Shown one piece after another: positions 17,848 through 25,852 of a stretch of DNA of 64,000 bases. A model generated the notes under the pieces. The model searched no databases. It was not told the origin of the DNA and saw only the letters and a list, made by a program, of their open reading frames with translations. The stretch covers positions 1-64,000 of the forward strand of contig VHAT01000003.1 of NCBI GenBank assembly GCA_016872195.1, written 5' to 3'. Origin of the DNA: Sphingomonadales bacterium. Its GTDB lineage: Bacteria; Bacteroidota; Bacteroidia; Chitinophagales; Chitinophagaceae. A program made the translations under genes and the position numbers. Position 1 is the stretch's first letter. Each line of letters opens with the position of its first letter.

Positions 17848-19215
17848 CTATTTACCCAATATCATACCCAGCTTGATGCCAAAGTCGTATAGGTGCTCTT
17901 GGACGGGATATCCCTTTTTAAAACTCGATAAGAGCTGGTAGCGAATTTGGGGCCCGATCCGAAAGTCATGCTTGCCCAGTGGAAAGCGAGCATAGGTTTC
18001 GAATCCTGCATTGAGGTTCCATTTATTGATCAGATAGGGTACTTCTGCATAATTCTGGTAATCGGCTGAAATAACATATGATCTGTTCCCCACTACATAG
18101 GTTGGTTGCACGGTGGCGCTAATTCCCCAATGAGTATGCTTCTTACCGGCAATACGCCATTGTAAACCCAGGGGTACCGACACCGCGTAGTAGTAATTCC
18201 GAAGCCAGTTGGCGCTTGAGCGAAACCCATTGCTTCTAAAACTGGTAAGGGTACTGACCGTACTGGTTCCTCCCCAGGGATTCTGAAGGGCAATGGTCGC
18301 TACCTCGGATGGATAGCGATAGGCCTCGATATCATACTTGCTCACGTTGAATTGAATACCGGCGACCCAATCTATTTTTCGGCTGACCGGAAAATAGCCG
18401 GTAAGGCCTACTTGCATGCCAATATCAGGTCGATGTCTGACCACAGTGGACAGATCGGTTGACTGGCCCCCAAATGCGGCGGCGGGTACAGCGCTGCTCA
18501 TTCGGGCCTGGGCGATAAACTTCTGGTCTTCTTGCAGCGTACGATAGCTTACGGTAGGAGTAAAATGAAGCTGCCACCGAAAGCGCGGACGATGAACTTG
18601 CCGCTGATAGCTATTTACTACACTTTCAATAGTCGGAATGTATGTATTTTCTTGCTGCTTTTCTTGGGTAGTAGGAACAGCAGGTTGTGTTTCGGTTGGC
18701 GCTATTGCAGTTGAAGTAGTTTCTGCTGATCTGGTGCCTCCAGGAATGTCTACTGTTTGAAAAGTTGCTACCGAAGATGACTTTTCTAAAACAGTAACTG
18801 ATGAACTAGTATTCGCTGGAATAAACCCTACGAGAGTATTCTTTGGTGAAGTACTCTTTGGTGAAGTACTCATTCCAGAACTATTCTTTACTGAAATCAC
18901 CTTTGGTAAAGTACTCGTTGCTGAAGAATTGTTTGCTGAATTGCTCGTTTCAGAAGTACTCGTTTCTGAAATAAAGACCTGTTTTTGGTCCTTGGCAATA
19001 GTACGGTTACTAGATTCGGTGGTTCCTGGTAAGAAGAACCAGCCCATGCCAGTTAGTAAGGGTAGCAGAATAAGTAATAAAACGGTGCGACGACGACGAT
19101 CATGCAGACGCGAATGGATGCGGTTCCATACCCCTTCTGAGGGGTACAAGCGATGTGCATCTGCATTTTGTTTTAGAAAATGCTCAAACTCATTATGCTC
19201 ATTATGTCCATCCAT
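17848..19215 (-). CDS. Sigma-linked membrane protein: cytoplasmic domain, one helix, Ser/Thr linker, beta-barrel domain
   Basis: The 455-residue protein has an unusual layout. Residues 1-42 are charged and cytoplasmic in character, with an L-Y-P-S-E-G-V-W motif (23-30). R-R-R-R precedes a single hydrophobic helix at about 44-62. Residues 65-190 are Ser/Thr-rich and repetitive. Residues 212-455 are beta-rich with alternating aromatic residues and resemble the PorT/outer-membrane beta-barrel domain. It is encoded 32 bases after an ECF sigma gene, the place of an anti-sigma factor. I infer that the N-terminus may bind the sigma factor while the C-terminus sits in or near the outer membrane. Proteins like this are usually annotated only as outer membrane beta-barrel protein. 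Confidence 0.72.
   Translation of the reverse strand: MDGHNEHNEFEHFLKQNADAHRLYPSEGVWNRIHSRLHDRRRRTVLLLILLPLLTGMGWFFLPGTTESSNRTIAKDQKQVFISETSTSETSNSANNSSATSTLPKVISVKNSSGMSTSPKSTSPKNTLVGFIPANTSSSVTVLEKSSSVATFQTVDIPGGTRSAETTSTAIAPTETQPAVPTTQEKQQENTYIPTIESVVNSYQRQVHRPRFRWQLHFTPTVSYRTLQEDQKFIAQARMSSAVPAAAFGGQSTDLSTVVRHRPDIGMQVGLTGYFPVSRKIDWVAGIQFNVSKYDIEAYRYPSEVATIALQNPWGGTSTVSTLTSFRSNGFRSSANWLRNYYYAVSVPLGLQWRIAGKKHTHWGISATVQPTYVVGNRSYVISADYQNYAEVPYLINKWNLNAGFETYARFPLGKHDFRIGPQIRYQLLSSFKKGYPVQEHLYDFGIKLGMILGK
18841..18915 (-). repeat. 15-base in-frame tandem repeat in the linker of the sigma-linked protein
   Basis: On the plus strand, CTTTGGTGAAGTACT occurs twice back to back (18841-18855 and 18856-18870). 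A one-base variant, CTTTGGTAAAGTACT, follows at 18901-18915, with further degenerate GAAGTACTC copies around it. The unit is five codons and encodes S-T-S-P-K repeats. Gain or loss of units would change linker length without breaking the frame. Confidence 0.85.
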
Positions 19216-19247
19216 CGTTAGGGCAGCACCTTATTACGCAAGGTTAT

Positions 19248-19826
19248 TTAATGGGGAGCCACTGCAGCTATCCAGCTACGCTCCTGTTTTGGTTGTAAAA
19301 TATTTTTTTGAATCAGCATGCTCTCCAGCATCGCTTTAGCACGGGTAAACTGACTTCGGCTGGTGCTCTCCTCAATATCCAGCAGCACTGCGATCTCTCG
19401 GTGACTGTATCCTTCTATAGCAAATAGATTTAGCACCGTTCGATAACCAGTGGGAAGTAGTCGGATACATTCCACGATCTGCTTGACCTGTACTAAGGCC
19501 GGTACGCTATCGGCTTTCAGGGCTACGGAATGCGCATGGATCAGATCGACGCTTTCGTTGAACTTTTTATTTTTTTTGAGAATATTGATACAGGTATGCA
19601 CGATGATCTTTCTGATCCAGCCCTCAAACGAACCGCGATGCTCAAATCGCTTTAGCTGGGTAAATACTTTTATGAATCCCTCTTGCAGCATGTCTTCGGC
19701 ATCTTCTCGATTATGTGCGTATCGATAACAAACGGCCAACATCTTTGGACTGTATTGCATATACAGTTCCCGCTGCGCGGTCGCTTGATTCTGGATACAA
19801 CCTCTTATAATGGCTTCTTCTGTCAT
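19248..19826 (-). CDS. ECF-type RNA polymerase sigma factor
   Basis: This 192-residue extracytoplasmic-function sigma factor has region 2 at about residues 20-90 (D-A-E-D-M-L-Q-E-G-F-I-K-V-F, then G-W-I-R-K-I-I-V-H-T-C-I-N). Region 4 is at about 125-175, with the helix-turn-helix core E-G-Y-S-H-R-E-I-A. Regions 1 and 3 are absent, as expected. It starts 58 bases after the TonB receptor gene and is followed by the membrane protein above. No FecR-type anti-sigma gene is present, which makes the next gene the best regulator candidate. Target genes are unknown; the haem-type receptor upstream or the T9SS genes nearby are possibilities only. Confidence 0.92.
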   Translation of the reverse strand: MTEEAIIRGCIQNQATAQRELYMQYSPKMLAVCYRYAHNREDAEDMLQEGFIKVFTQLKRFEHRGSFEGWIRKIIVHTCINILKKNKKFNESVDLIHAHSVALKADSVPALVQVKQIVECIRLLPTGYRTVLNLFAIEGYSHREIAVLLDIEESTSRSQFTRAKAMLESMLIQKNILQPKQERSWIAAVAPH

Positions 19827-19884
19827 GGAACAGGAGTGACCACTAATTTAAGACAATTTCACAGGGAGATCGCTGCCGGCTCTG

Positions 19885-22113
19885 TTAAAAATTTTGCCGC
19901 AGGGTCAGAAAAAAATTGCGCCCCGGAGCAGAGAAACCCGAGGCAAAATAGCGGTAGTTTCGATCCAGCAGATTTTCGAGTCCGGCTTGCAGGGTAAATC
20001 CCTTACTCAATTTATATTCCGTTCTGATATTCAACGTATACCAGGCAGGCATCCCATCGGGGGTGGCGTATTGACCGTTATCTTCCCCATCGGGATTAAA
20101 ATCAGCTATTTTTTTAGTGCCATTGAAGAGCATAAAAAATTCTCCCGTAAAGTCTCCTTGTCTAAATAGCAGGGCTGAGCGACCGAAAATAGGCGGGATA
20201 TGATCAAGTGGTTTTAGGGTTTTATCCGGATTGATAAACCGGCCATAGGTACGGGTGATATTCGTCTCCCAGCGTAGCCCTTTGGCAAGCCGGAGGTCCA
20301 TTTGGTAATGTAAGCCGCGCACAAAGGCTTTTCGGGTATTTTGGTTGGCGATAACCTGTGCTACTGTACCATTGAAATCGACAGAGTCTCTCCTGTTCAA
20401 TCGAAAAGGAGCTAAGGCCATGGCATTACGGAACCATGTATAAAAGGCACCCCCTTCTATTTTTAGTTTTTCAGATTTGTATTGAACGGTAAGGTCGGCA
20501 GTATAGGCATACTCTGGTTTTACGGAAGGATTAGGTACGATCAACCGTCTTGCTGAGCTGCTCGATTCAAAAATGCGGGCAGCATCGTCAATGTTCGGGG
20601 CTCTAAAGGCAGAGGCCAGGTTAAGAGCAAGCCTGATCGGCTGGCTGGGAAGGTGAACAAGCCCCAGATTACCTGTAAGGGCTCGTGGGCGCTGATCGAT
20701 GGTCGAAAAGGGAAAATTAAAAAAGCTATTATTGGCAAGGGTAGAGTGCAATTGTACATATTGAAGTCGCATCCCATCGTTTACGATCCATTTCCCATTA
20801 TTGGATTTATAAAGGTGCTGACCATAGAGGCCGGCTAAGGTCATGCGGTTGCGTCCATCGGGGTAGCGCGTACTGATAGGGGTTACTGCGCCGGTAAGCA
20901 GGTTAGTACGGTCTGCTTCGGAGTGAACTACATTATGCTGCAGATCGGCTCCTATAGTCAGTTCTTGTCCTCCCCATTTTTTTCGCAGGTCAACTGTGAT
21001 TCCGGCTACCTGCACGGTTTCACGTCTGCTATCAAATTGCGTATAGGCCAGGTATTCTCGTTGATTTCGGCTTTCTTTTATGTGTTGATAATTGAGATTA
21101 AGTCTTACTTCGTCTATGTTCCTTAGATTCTTTAGCTCCCACTGATAAGCCGCCAGCCAGCGTGTTTGGGGCCCATAGTACCACTCGGCCCAGCGAAGTG
21201 TATTGCCGATTCCGGGAATGGTTTTTCGGTCTTGCAATCGGTCGTAGCGAGGAATATTCGACGAGTTGGAATGCTGTACATTGAGCAGGTGCGATTGATT
21301 CGCCTTCGGTTTAAATAACAACTTCCCCAAAAGATCCCATTGTTTATAGCCGGAGAATTTCTGTATACGGTCGTCTGCGTTGGTGACAAGTTGATCTATC
21401 CCATTGATGGTTTCGATATACTGAGTCCTTCTGCCAAAGTCGGGGTATTTTTTAGGATAGCGATCGCCCATTCGCATGTCACCAAAATTGCTGTAGGTGA
21501 TCGAGTGCAGCCAAGCCCATTTTTTACCACTGATCTCTTGGCTGGTGTGCAGGGTATTTTCTTTATTGACCGTGCTAAAGCGAGTAGCCACCTGCGAACG
21601 AAAACTGGTTTTTTTTTCGGTTGAAACCTGCGGACTTCGGGTCCGCATATGAACGATGCCACCCAAGGCATCACTACCATACAGCGTAGAACCCGGGCCG
21701 TACAATACTTCTACTCTGTCCAACATGAACTGGTCTACCGTAATCACATTTTGTAAATGGCCCGATCGGTAAATGGCATTATTCAAGCGAATTCCATCTA
21801 CGACCAAGAGCACCCGGCTGGCTTCAAAGCCTCGAATGACGGGGCTGCTTCCACCTTGCTGACTTTTTTGAACAAAGAGCTGTCCGGTATTGAGTAGCAG
21901 ATCGCCCATGTTCTGCGCATTGTAGCGAGAGATGGTCTTTGCGGTGATCACATCGATGGGCTGCGCGATATTCTTTTTTTTCTCTGCAAACTTAGCTGTG
22001 TAGATGATCGCTTCTTCTAACTCTTTTTGTGCCAGCGTATCGATTTGTGCCGTAGCGCTCAAAAAAGTGAGGGATAGTGCTATGCAAAGAGAAAAGGTTT
22101 TCAGCCCGACCAT
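19885..22113 (-). CDS. TonB-dependent outer membrane receptor, haem/siderophore type
   Basis: This 742-residue protein has a signal peptide (about 1-22, ending A-T-A-Q). The plug domain (about 45-150) contains V-I-R-G-F-E-A-S-R-V-L-L-V-V-D-G-I-R and R-V-E-V-L-Y-G-P-G-S-T-L-Y-G-S-D-A-L-G-G. A 22-strand-type barrel follows, ending in the sorting pattern L-T-L-R-Q-N-F. It lacks the N-terminal carboxypeptidase-like domain of SusC proteins, which points to iron, haem or cobalamin uptake rather than glycans. Its plug resembles HmuR/haemoglobin receptors. Upstream, 23 bases away, is a gene for a haem-binding domain protein, which supports a haem link. The substrate remains an inference. Confidence 0.9.
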   Translation of the reverse strand: MVGLKTFSLCIALSLTFLSATAQIDTLAQKELEEAIIYTAKFAEKKKNIAQPIDVITAKTISRYNAQNMGDLLLNTGQLFVQKSQQGGSSPVIRGFEASRVLLVVDGIRLNNAIYRSGHLQNVITVDQFMLDRVEVLYGPGSTLYGSDALGGIVHMRTRSPQVSTEKKTSFRSQVATRFSTVNKENTLHTSQEISGKKWAWLHSITYSNFGDMRMGDRYPKKYPDFGRRTQYIETINGIDQLVTNADDRIQKFSGYKQWDLLGKLLFKPKANQSHLLNVQHSNSSNIPRYDRLQDRKTIPGIGNTLRWAEWYYGPQTRWLAAYQWELKNLRNIDEVRLNLNYQHIKESRNQREYLAYTQFDSRRETVQVAGITVDLRKKWGGQELTIGADLQHNVVHSEADRTNLLTGAVTPISTRYPDGRNRMTLAGLYGQHLYKSNNGKWIVNDGMRLQYVQLHSTLANNSFFNFPFSTIDQRPRALTGNLGLVHLPSQPIRLALNLASAFRAPNIDDAARIFESSSSARRLIVPNPSVKPEYAYTADLTVQYKSEKLKIEGGAFYTWFRNAMALAPFRLNRRDSVDFNGTVAQVIANQNTRKAFVRGLHYQMDLRLAKGLRWETNITRTYGRFINPDKTLKPLDHIPPIFGRSALLFRQGDFTGEFFMLFNGTKKIADFNPDGEDNGQYATPDGMPAWYTLNIRTEYKLSKGFTLQAGLENLLDRNYRYFASGFSAPGRNFFLTLRQNF

Positions 22114-22136
22114 TATTTCAACGTTAAAAGCAACTA

Positions 22137-22631
22137 TTATTTACTGGGCTTGACCAGACTGTCCAAGGGATAGCGTTCTTTCATGGTATCCATTACCGAC
22201 TGTGCCCATTGGGTGATGGCAACGCGTTCATTTTGGGTAAGGCGGGCATCAGTATGGGTCCAGGTATAGGAATTAAGAGGCATTTCTTGTTCTTTGACCA
22301 TTTCGATGGTCTCTTCCATCTTATGATATTGATAACGAAGTGAGCGATGGGTATACTCGTCAAAGTTCAAATGCTTTTTGCCATCTCGTATGTGTTCATC
22401 GAGCCACCAGGCAACAGGTTGTACGGAGGCATACCAGGGATAACGACTATTGTTACTATGGCAATCCATGCACGCTTTCTGTAAAATAGCATTTACGGAA
22501 TCAGGTACAGGGTAGCGACTGGCCAGTTGATTTTCGGGAATAACAACTCCTTGGTTTTTTTCCGGGCGAATAAACTGGATGACGATCAGCGCTACCAGCA
22601 TCAATAAGGCAACTCTTTTTAGCAGTTTCAT
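22137..22631 (-). CDS. Haem-binding domain protein with one CxxCH
   Basis: This 164-residue protein has an N-terminal membrane anchor or signal (about 5-20). It carries the motif C-M-D-C-H-S-N (Cys54, Cys57, His58), followed by R-Y-P-W-Y and P-V-A-W-W, the signature of the Bacteroidota haem-binding domain family (Haem_bd). A single c-type haem is expected on the periplasmic side, with a distal Met probably in the E-E-M-P-L-N segment. It lies between gpmI (9 bases upstream) and the TonB receptor (23 bases downstream) in one apparent operon. Its precise electron-transfer or haem-handling role is not known. Confidence 0.85.
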   Translation of the reverse strand: MKLLKRVALLMLVALIVIQFIRPEKNQGVVIPENQLASRYPVPDSVNAILQKACMDCHSNNSRYPWYASVQPVAWWLDEHIRDGKKHLNFDEYTHRSLRYQYHKMEETIEMVKEQEMPLNSYTWTHTDARLTQNERVAITQWAQSVMDTMKERYPLDSLVKPSK

Positions 22632-22640
22632 ACGTCTAAT

Positions 22641-24161
22641 TTAATCAATTAAAATAGTACCGGTCATCTCGGTTGGAATGGATAGTCCCATCGTGTATAA
22701 TAGGGTGGGGGCAATATCACCCAATTTGCCAGGTCTTATGGCCGAGGGCGGATCGTTGCTGATAATAAAGAGAGGAACGGGATTGAGCGTATGGGCCGTG
22801 TTGGGGCTACCATCTTCGTTGATCAGATAATCTGCATTACCGTGATCGCTGGTCAAAAAAACAGTGTAATCGCTTTGCAGGGCTGCAGGAATTAGTTGGG
22901 CTACACATTGATCTACGGTCTGGGCGGCTTGTTTGGCAGCCTCCCAAATGCCCGTGTGCCCCACCATATCGGTATTGGCATAGTTTAGACAAATAAAACT
23001 GGCCGATCCTTGTTGAATCTCTGGTAAAATAGCTTCGGTGATTGCCTGCGCGCTCATGGAAGGTTGCAGATCGTAGGTAGTCACTTTAGGAGAGGGGATC
23101 ATGATCCTTTTCTCTTGGGTAAAAGGTTGCTCCCTGCCCCCACTAAAGAAAAAGCTGACATGCGGATATTTCTCCGTTTCGGCGATCCGAATTTGAGAGA
23201 GGCCGGCCGCTGCGATCACTTCTCCAAGGGTGTTATTCAGGTTATCGGTTTCGAACATCACTTGTACGCCTTGGTAGGTTTTATCGTATTCGGTAAGTGT
23301 GGTATAATGTAGATTTTGCTTTTTCATCTCAAAATCCGGCAGATCAAATTGCGTAAGTACTTGCGTGATCTCTCGGCAACGATCGGTACGAAAATTAAAA
23401 CAGATCACGACATCGCCTTCTTGTATTCGACCAAGGGGTGCTCCGTCTAAATCCGTCATTACAGTGGGAATAATAAACTCGTCGGTAATTTCATTGGCAT
23501 AAGACTGCTCCATTGTTCGTACGGGATCCGTGCTATAGTTTCCTTTGCCAAGGACCAGTGCGTTATTGGCCAGTTGGATGCGCTCCCAACGTTTATCTCG
23601 ATCCATGGCAAAGTAGCGACCACTAATGCTGGCAAGGGTACCTACATGTTCCTTCATGTAGGCTTGCAGCGTACGAATAAAGCCCAGTCCACTTTTAGGA
23701 TCGCAGTCACGTCCATCGGTAAAAGCATGCACAAATACCTTTTGTAGTCCCTTTTTTTCGCAGCAGGTAAGTAGGGCCTTTAGGTGATCAATATGCGAAT
23801 GAACACCTCCATCGCTGACCAGTCCGATCAGGTGCAATGGTTTCTGGTGGGTAAGTGCATAATCGATGCTGCTCAACAACGCAGGATTTGAAAAAATAGA
23901 ACCATCGGATACCGCCAGATTGATCCGTTGTAATTCTTGATAAACGATCCGTCCCGCCCCCAGGTTAAGATGCCCCACTTCTGAGTTTCCCATTTGGCCG
24001 GGAGGCAATCCAACCGCTTCACCGCAGGTAACCAGGGTTGTATGGGGAAACCGCTCATACAGCGAGTCAATAAAAGGAGTATGTGCAGCGGCAATGGCAT
24101 CGGCGGTAGGCACTTGGCCCAATCCCCAGCCATCCATAATGACCAACATGGTTTTTTTCAT
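22641..24161 (-). CDS. gpmI: 2,3-bisphosphoglycerate-independent phosphoglycerate mutase
   Basis: GpmI interconverts 3- and 2-phosphoglycerate in glycolysis and gluconeogenesis, using two Mn2+ ions in the cytoplasm. The 506-residue protein belongs to the alkaline-phosphatase superfamily. It has the N-terminal metal site M-D-G-W-G (Asp10), the phospho-acceptor Ser60 in M-G-N-S-E-V-G-H, a substrate-binding F-T-D-G-R-D segment and the C-terminal S-D-H-G-N-A-D metal motif. It is full length. A perfect -7 element lies 17 bases upstream. It heads the operon with the haem-binding protein and TonB receptor genes. Confidence 0.96.
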   Translation of the reverse strand: MKKTMLVIMDGWGLGQVPTADAIAAAHTPFIDSLYERFPHTTLVTCGEAVGLPPGQMGNSEVGHLNLGAGRIVYQELQRINLAVSDGSIFSNPALLSSIDYALTHQKPLHLIGLVSDGGVHSHIDHLKALLTCCEKKGLQKVFVHAFTDGRDCDPKSGLGFIRTLQAYMKEHVGTLASISGRYFAMDRDKRWERIQLANNALVLGKGNYSTDPVRTMEQSYANEITDEFIIPTVMTDLDGAPLGRIQEGDVVICFNFRTDRCREITQVLTQFDLPDFEMKKQNLHYTTLTEYDKTYQGVQVMFETDNLNNTLGEVIAAAGLSQIRIAETEKYPHVSFFFSGGREQPFTQEKRIMIPSPKVTTYDLQPSMSAQAITEAILPEIQQGSASFICLNYANTDMVGHTGIWEAAKQAAQTVDQCVAQLIPAALQSDYTVFLTSDHGNADYLINEDGSPNTAHTLNPVPLFIISNDPPSAIRPGKLGDIAPTLLYTMGLSIPTEMTGTILID

Positions 24162-24178
24162 GATACCTGACTAGTCAT

Positions 24179-24186
24179 CAAAGGTA
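24179..24186 (-). promoter_or_regulatory. -7 promoter element before gpmI
   Basis: TACCTTTG on the minus strand, a perfect TAnnTTTG, ends 17 bases before the gpmI ATG. It serves the gpmI-led operon and is divergent from the DUF4783/nadC operon. Confidence 0.55.
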
Positions 24187-24214
24187 ACGCCAAAATTTAT
24201 GTATTTTAGTGATC

Positions 24215-24613
24215 ATGAAAATTCAAACCTTATCATGGGGATTCCTGTGGGCCGTGCTCTTTTGTTGTACAGTGGCGGCCACGCGGCAAGATGCACTCGA
24301 TGCTGCGATCGGCGCCATTAAGAACGGCAATGCCGTGCAGCTCTCGGAACGCTTCGATCAAAAATTGACTCTTACTTTACCCGACCAGTCCGCTCAATTA
24401 AGTAAAGCGCAAGCACAAACGGCCATTACCAAATTCTTTGAGACCAATACCGTTTCCGGATTTGAGTTAAAGCACCGAGGCCAGGCGCCCGCGGGGGCTT
24501 TTGCCATGGGTACTCTGCAGACAGACAAGGGGCAATTTCGCGTTAATATTTTTATGTCGGGCAGTGGTCCTAAAGCGGGTATTAGGGAGCTTCGTATCCA
24601 AACCATGGATTAA
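24215..24613 (+). CDS. DUF4783 family exported protein
   Basis: This 132-residue protein has a signal peptide (about 1-22, ending V-A-A). Its single NTF2-like domain fits the Bacteroidota family DUF4783: an opening helix D-A-L-D-A-A-I-G-A-I-K-N-G-N, then D-Q-K-L-T-L-T-L-P and a C-terminal pair of strands ending I-R-E-L-R-I. The function is unknown. The gene precedes nadC by 16 bases and probably shares its transcript, a pairing common in this phylum. The ATG at 24215 is chosen; a GTG two codons upstream is possible. Confidence 0.82.
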   Translation: MKIQTLSWGFLWAVLFCCTVAATRQDALDAAIGAIKNGNAVQLSERFDQKLTLTLPDQSAQLSKAQAQTAITKFFETNTVSGFELKHRGQAPAGAFAMGTLQTDKGQFRVNIFMSGSGPKAGIRELRIQTMD

Positions 24614-24629
24614 GCCCTAATTTTACGGT

Positions 24630-25511
24630 ATGGATCCCCATTTGTTTTATCGCTTTGTGGAGCAAGCGTTCGAAGAAGACCTGGGAGATGGCGACCATTC
24701 AACTCTTTCTTGTATTTCGGCTACGGCCAGAGGAAAGGCGGTCCTTAAGATCAAACAATCGGCTGTGATCGCAGGCATGGATGTGGCCGAAAAGATCTTT
24801 TTGTATAAAGATCCCTCGGCGATCTTTACTTCTTTTGTAAGGGATGGAGATATCGTGCAACCTGGGGAGATCGCTTTTGAAGTGGAATCGTTCGCCGCTG
24901 TGATCTTGCAATGCGAAAGACTTGTGCTCAATTGCATGCAACGGATGAGTGGGATCGCTACGCTGACCCGTGAGTATGTAAACCTATTGGAGGGATCAAC
25001 GACCCGTCTACTCGATACGCGTAAGACCACTCCCAATTTTCGGTTGCTCGAAAAAGAAGCGGTTCGAATCGGCGGTGCGCTCAATCATCGCTTTGGGCTG
25101 TATGATATGATCATGCTAAAGGATAATCATATTGATTTTTGTGGGCGTATCGAAACCGCTATCGATCGGGCCTGGCAATACGTACAACAAAAAAAACCTT
25201 TACTATCTATCGAGGTAGAGACCCGCTCGCTAGAAGAATTGGTGCAAGTGGTTCAATATGGTCAGCATAAGGTAAAGCGTATCATGCTCGACAACTTCTC
25301 ACCGGCCTTATTGAAGCAAGCCCTGGAGTATATTGATTCGCAGGTACCCCGGGGAACCTTCGAGACCGAGGCCAGTGGAGGAATGACCAAAGAGAATATC
25401 CGCGGCTATGCGGCGACCGGGGTCGATTTTATTAGTGTGGGAGCATTAATTCACCAGGCTAAAAGTATCGATCTAAGTCTCAAGGCTTCTTTATTCACTC
25501 ATCCGCTCTGA
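24630..25511 (+). CDS. nadC: Nicotinate-nucleotide pyrophosphorylase (carboxylating)
   Basis: NadC converts quinolinate and PRPP to nicotinate mononucleotide, CO2 and pyrophosphate in de novo NAD synthesis. The 293-residue enzyme shows the type II phosphoribosyltransferase signatures in order: E-D-L-G-D-G-D near the start, D-T-R-K-T-T-P, the catalytic L-K-D-N-H-I, E-V-E-T, M-L-D-N-F, E-A-S-G-G and S-V-G-A-L-I-H at the end. It is full length. It is followed after 5 bases by the SUI1-like gene. The last NAD synthesis step, nadE, lies 3.3 kb further on. Confidence 0.96.
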   Translation: MDPHLFYRFVEQAFEEDLGDGDHSTLSCISATARGKAVLKIKQSAVIAGMDVAEKIFLYKDPSAIFTSFVRDGDIVQPGEIAFEVESFAAVILQCERLVLNCMQRMSGIATLTREYVNLLEGSTTRLLDTRKTTPNFRLLEKEAVRIGGALNHRFGLYDMIMLKDNHIDFCGRIETAIDRAWQYVQQKKPLLSIEVETRSLEELVQVVQYGQHKVKRIMLDNFSPALLKQALEYIDSQVPRGTFETEASGGMTKENIRGYAATGVDFISVGALIHQAKSIDLSLKASLFTHPL

Positions 25512-25516
25512 TCATC

Positions 25517-25852
25517 ATGGGAAAAAAAAATAAAGTCGACGCCAGAGGATTTGTGTACAGTACCGATCCGAATTTTTCTTACCAGCCTTCGACAGATAAC
25601 GAAGAGGAGACCATACCTGCCTCTCAGCAACGGTTACGGGTTCTACTCGATACCAAGCAACGTGCAGGTAAGGCGGTGACCCTGATAAAGGGATTTGTTG
25701 GCCATAAGGCCGATCTGGAAGTCTTAGGTAAGCAACTTCGCAATTTCTGCGGGACCGGCGGTTCAGCAAAAGACGGCGAAATAATTGTACAAGGAGACCA
25801 GCGTGAGAAAGTAAAGCAGTATCTGAAAAAAGAAGGATACGGTGTTTACTGA
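25517..25852 (+). CDS. SUI1/eIF1-like translation factor (YciH family)
   Basis: This 111-residue cytoplasmic protein has a variable charged N-terminus (about 1-45). A SUI1 domain follows, with the characteristic V-T-L-I-K-G-F near residue 55 and the G-x-x-x-D-L-x-x-L-x-x-x-L-R-x-x-C-G-T-G-G-S pattern. A K-D-G-x-I-x-x-Q-G-D-Q strand follows, and it ends with a glycine-rich turn. Bacterial YciH resembles eukaryotic eIF1 and can discriminate against poor initiation complexes, notably leaderless or weak-SD starts. That is of interest here because many genes in the window seem leaderless. Its end overlaps the convergent icd end by 7 bases. Confidence 0.9.
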   Translation: MGKKNKVDARGFVYSTDPNFSYQPSTDNEEETIPASQQRLRVLLDTKQRAGKAVTLIKGFVGHKADLEVLGKQLRNFCGTGGSAKDGEIIVQGDQREKVKQYLKKEGYGVY

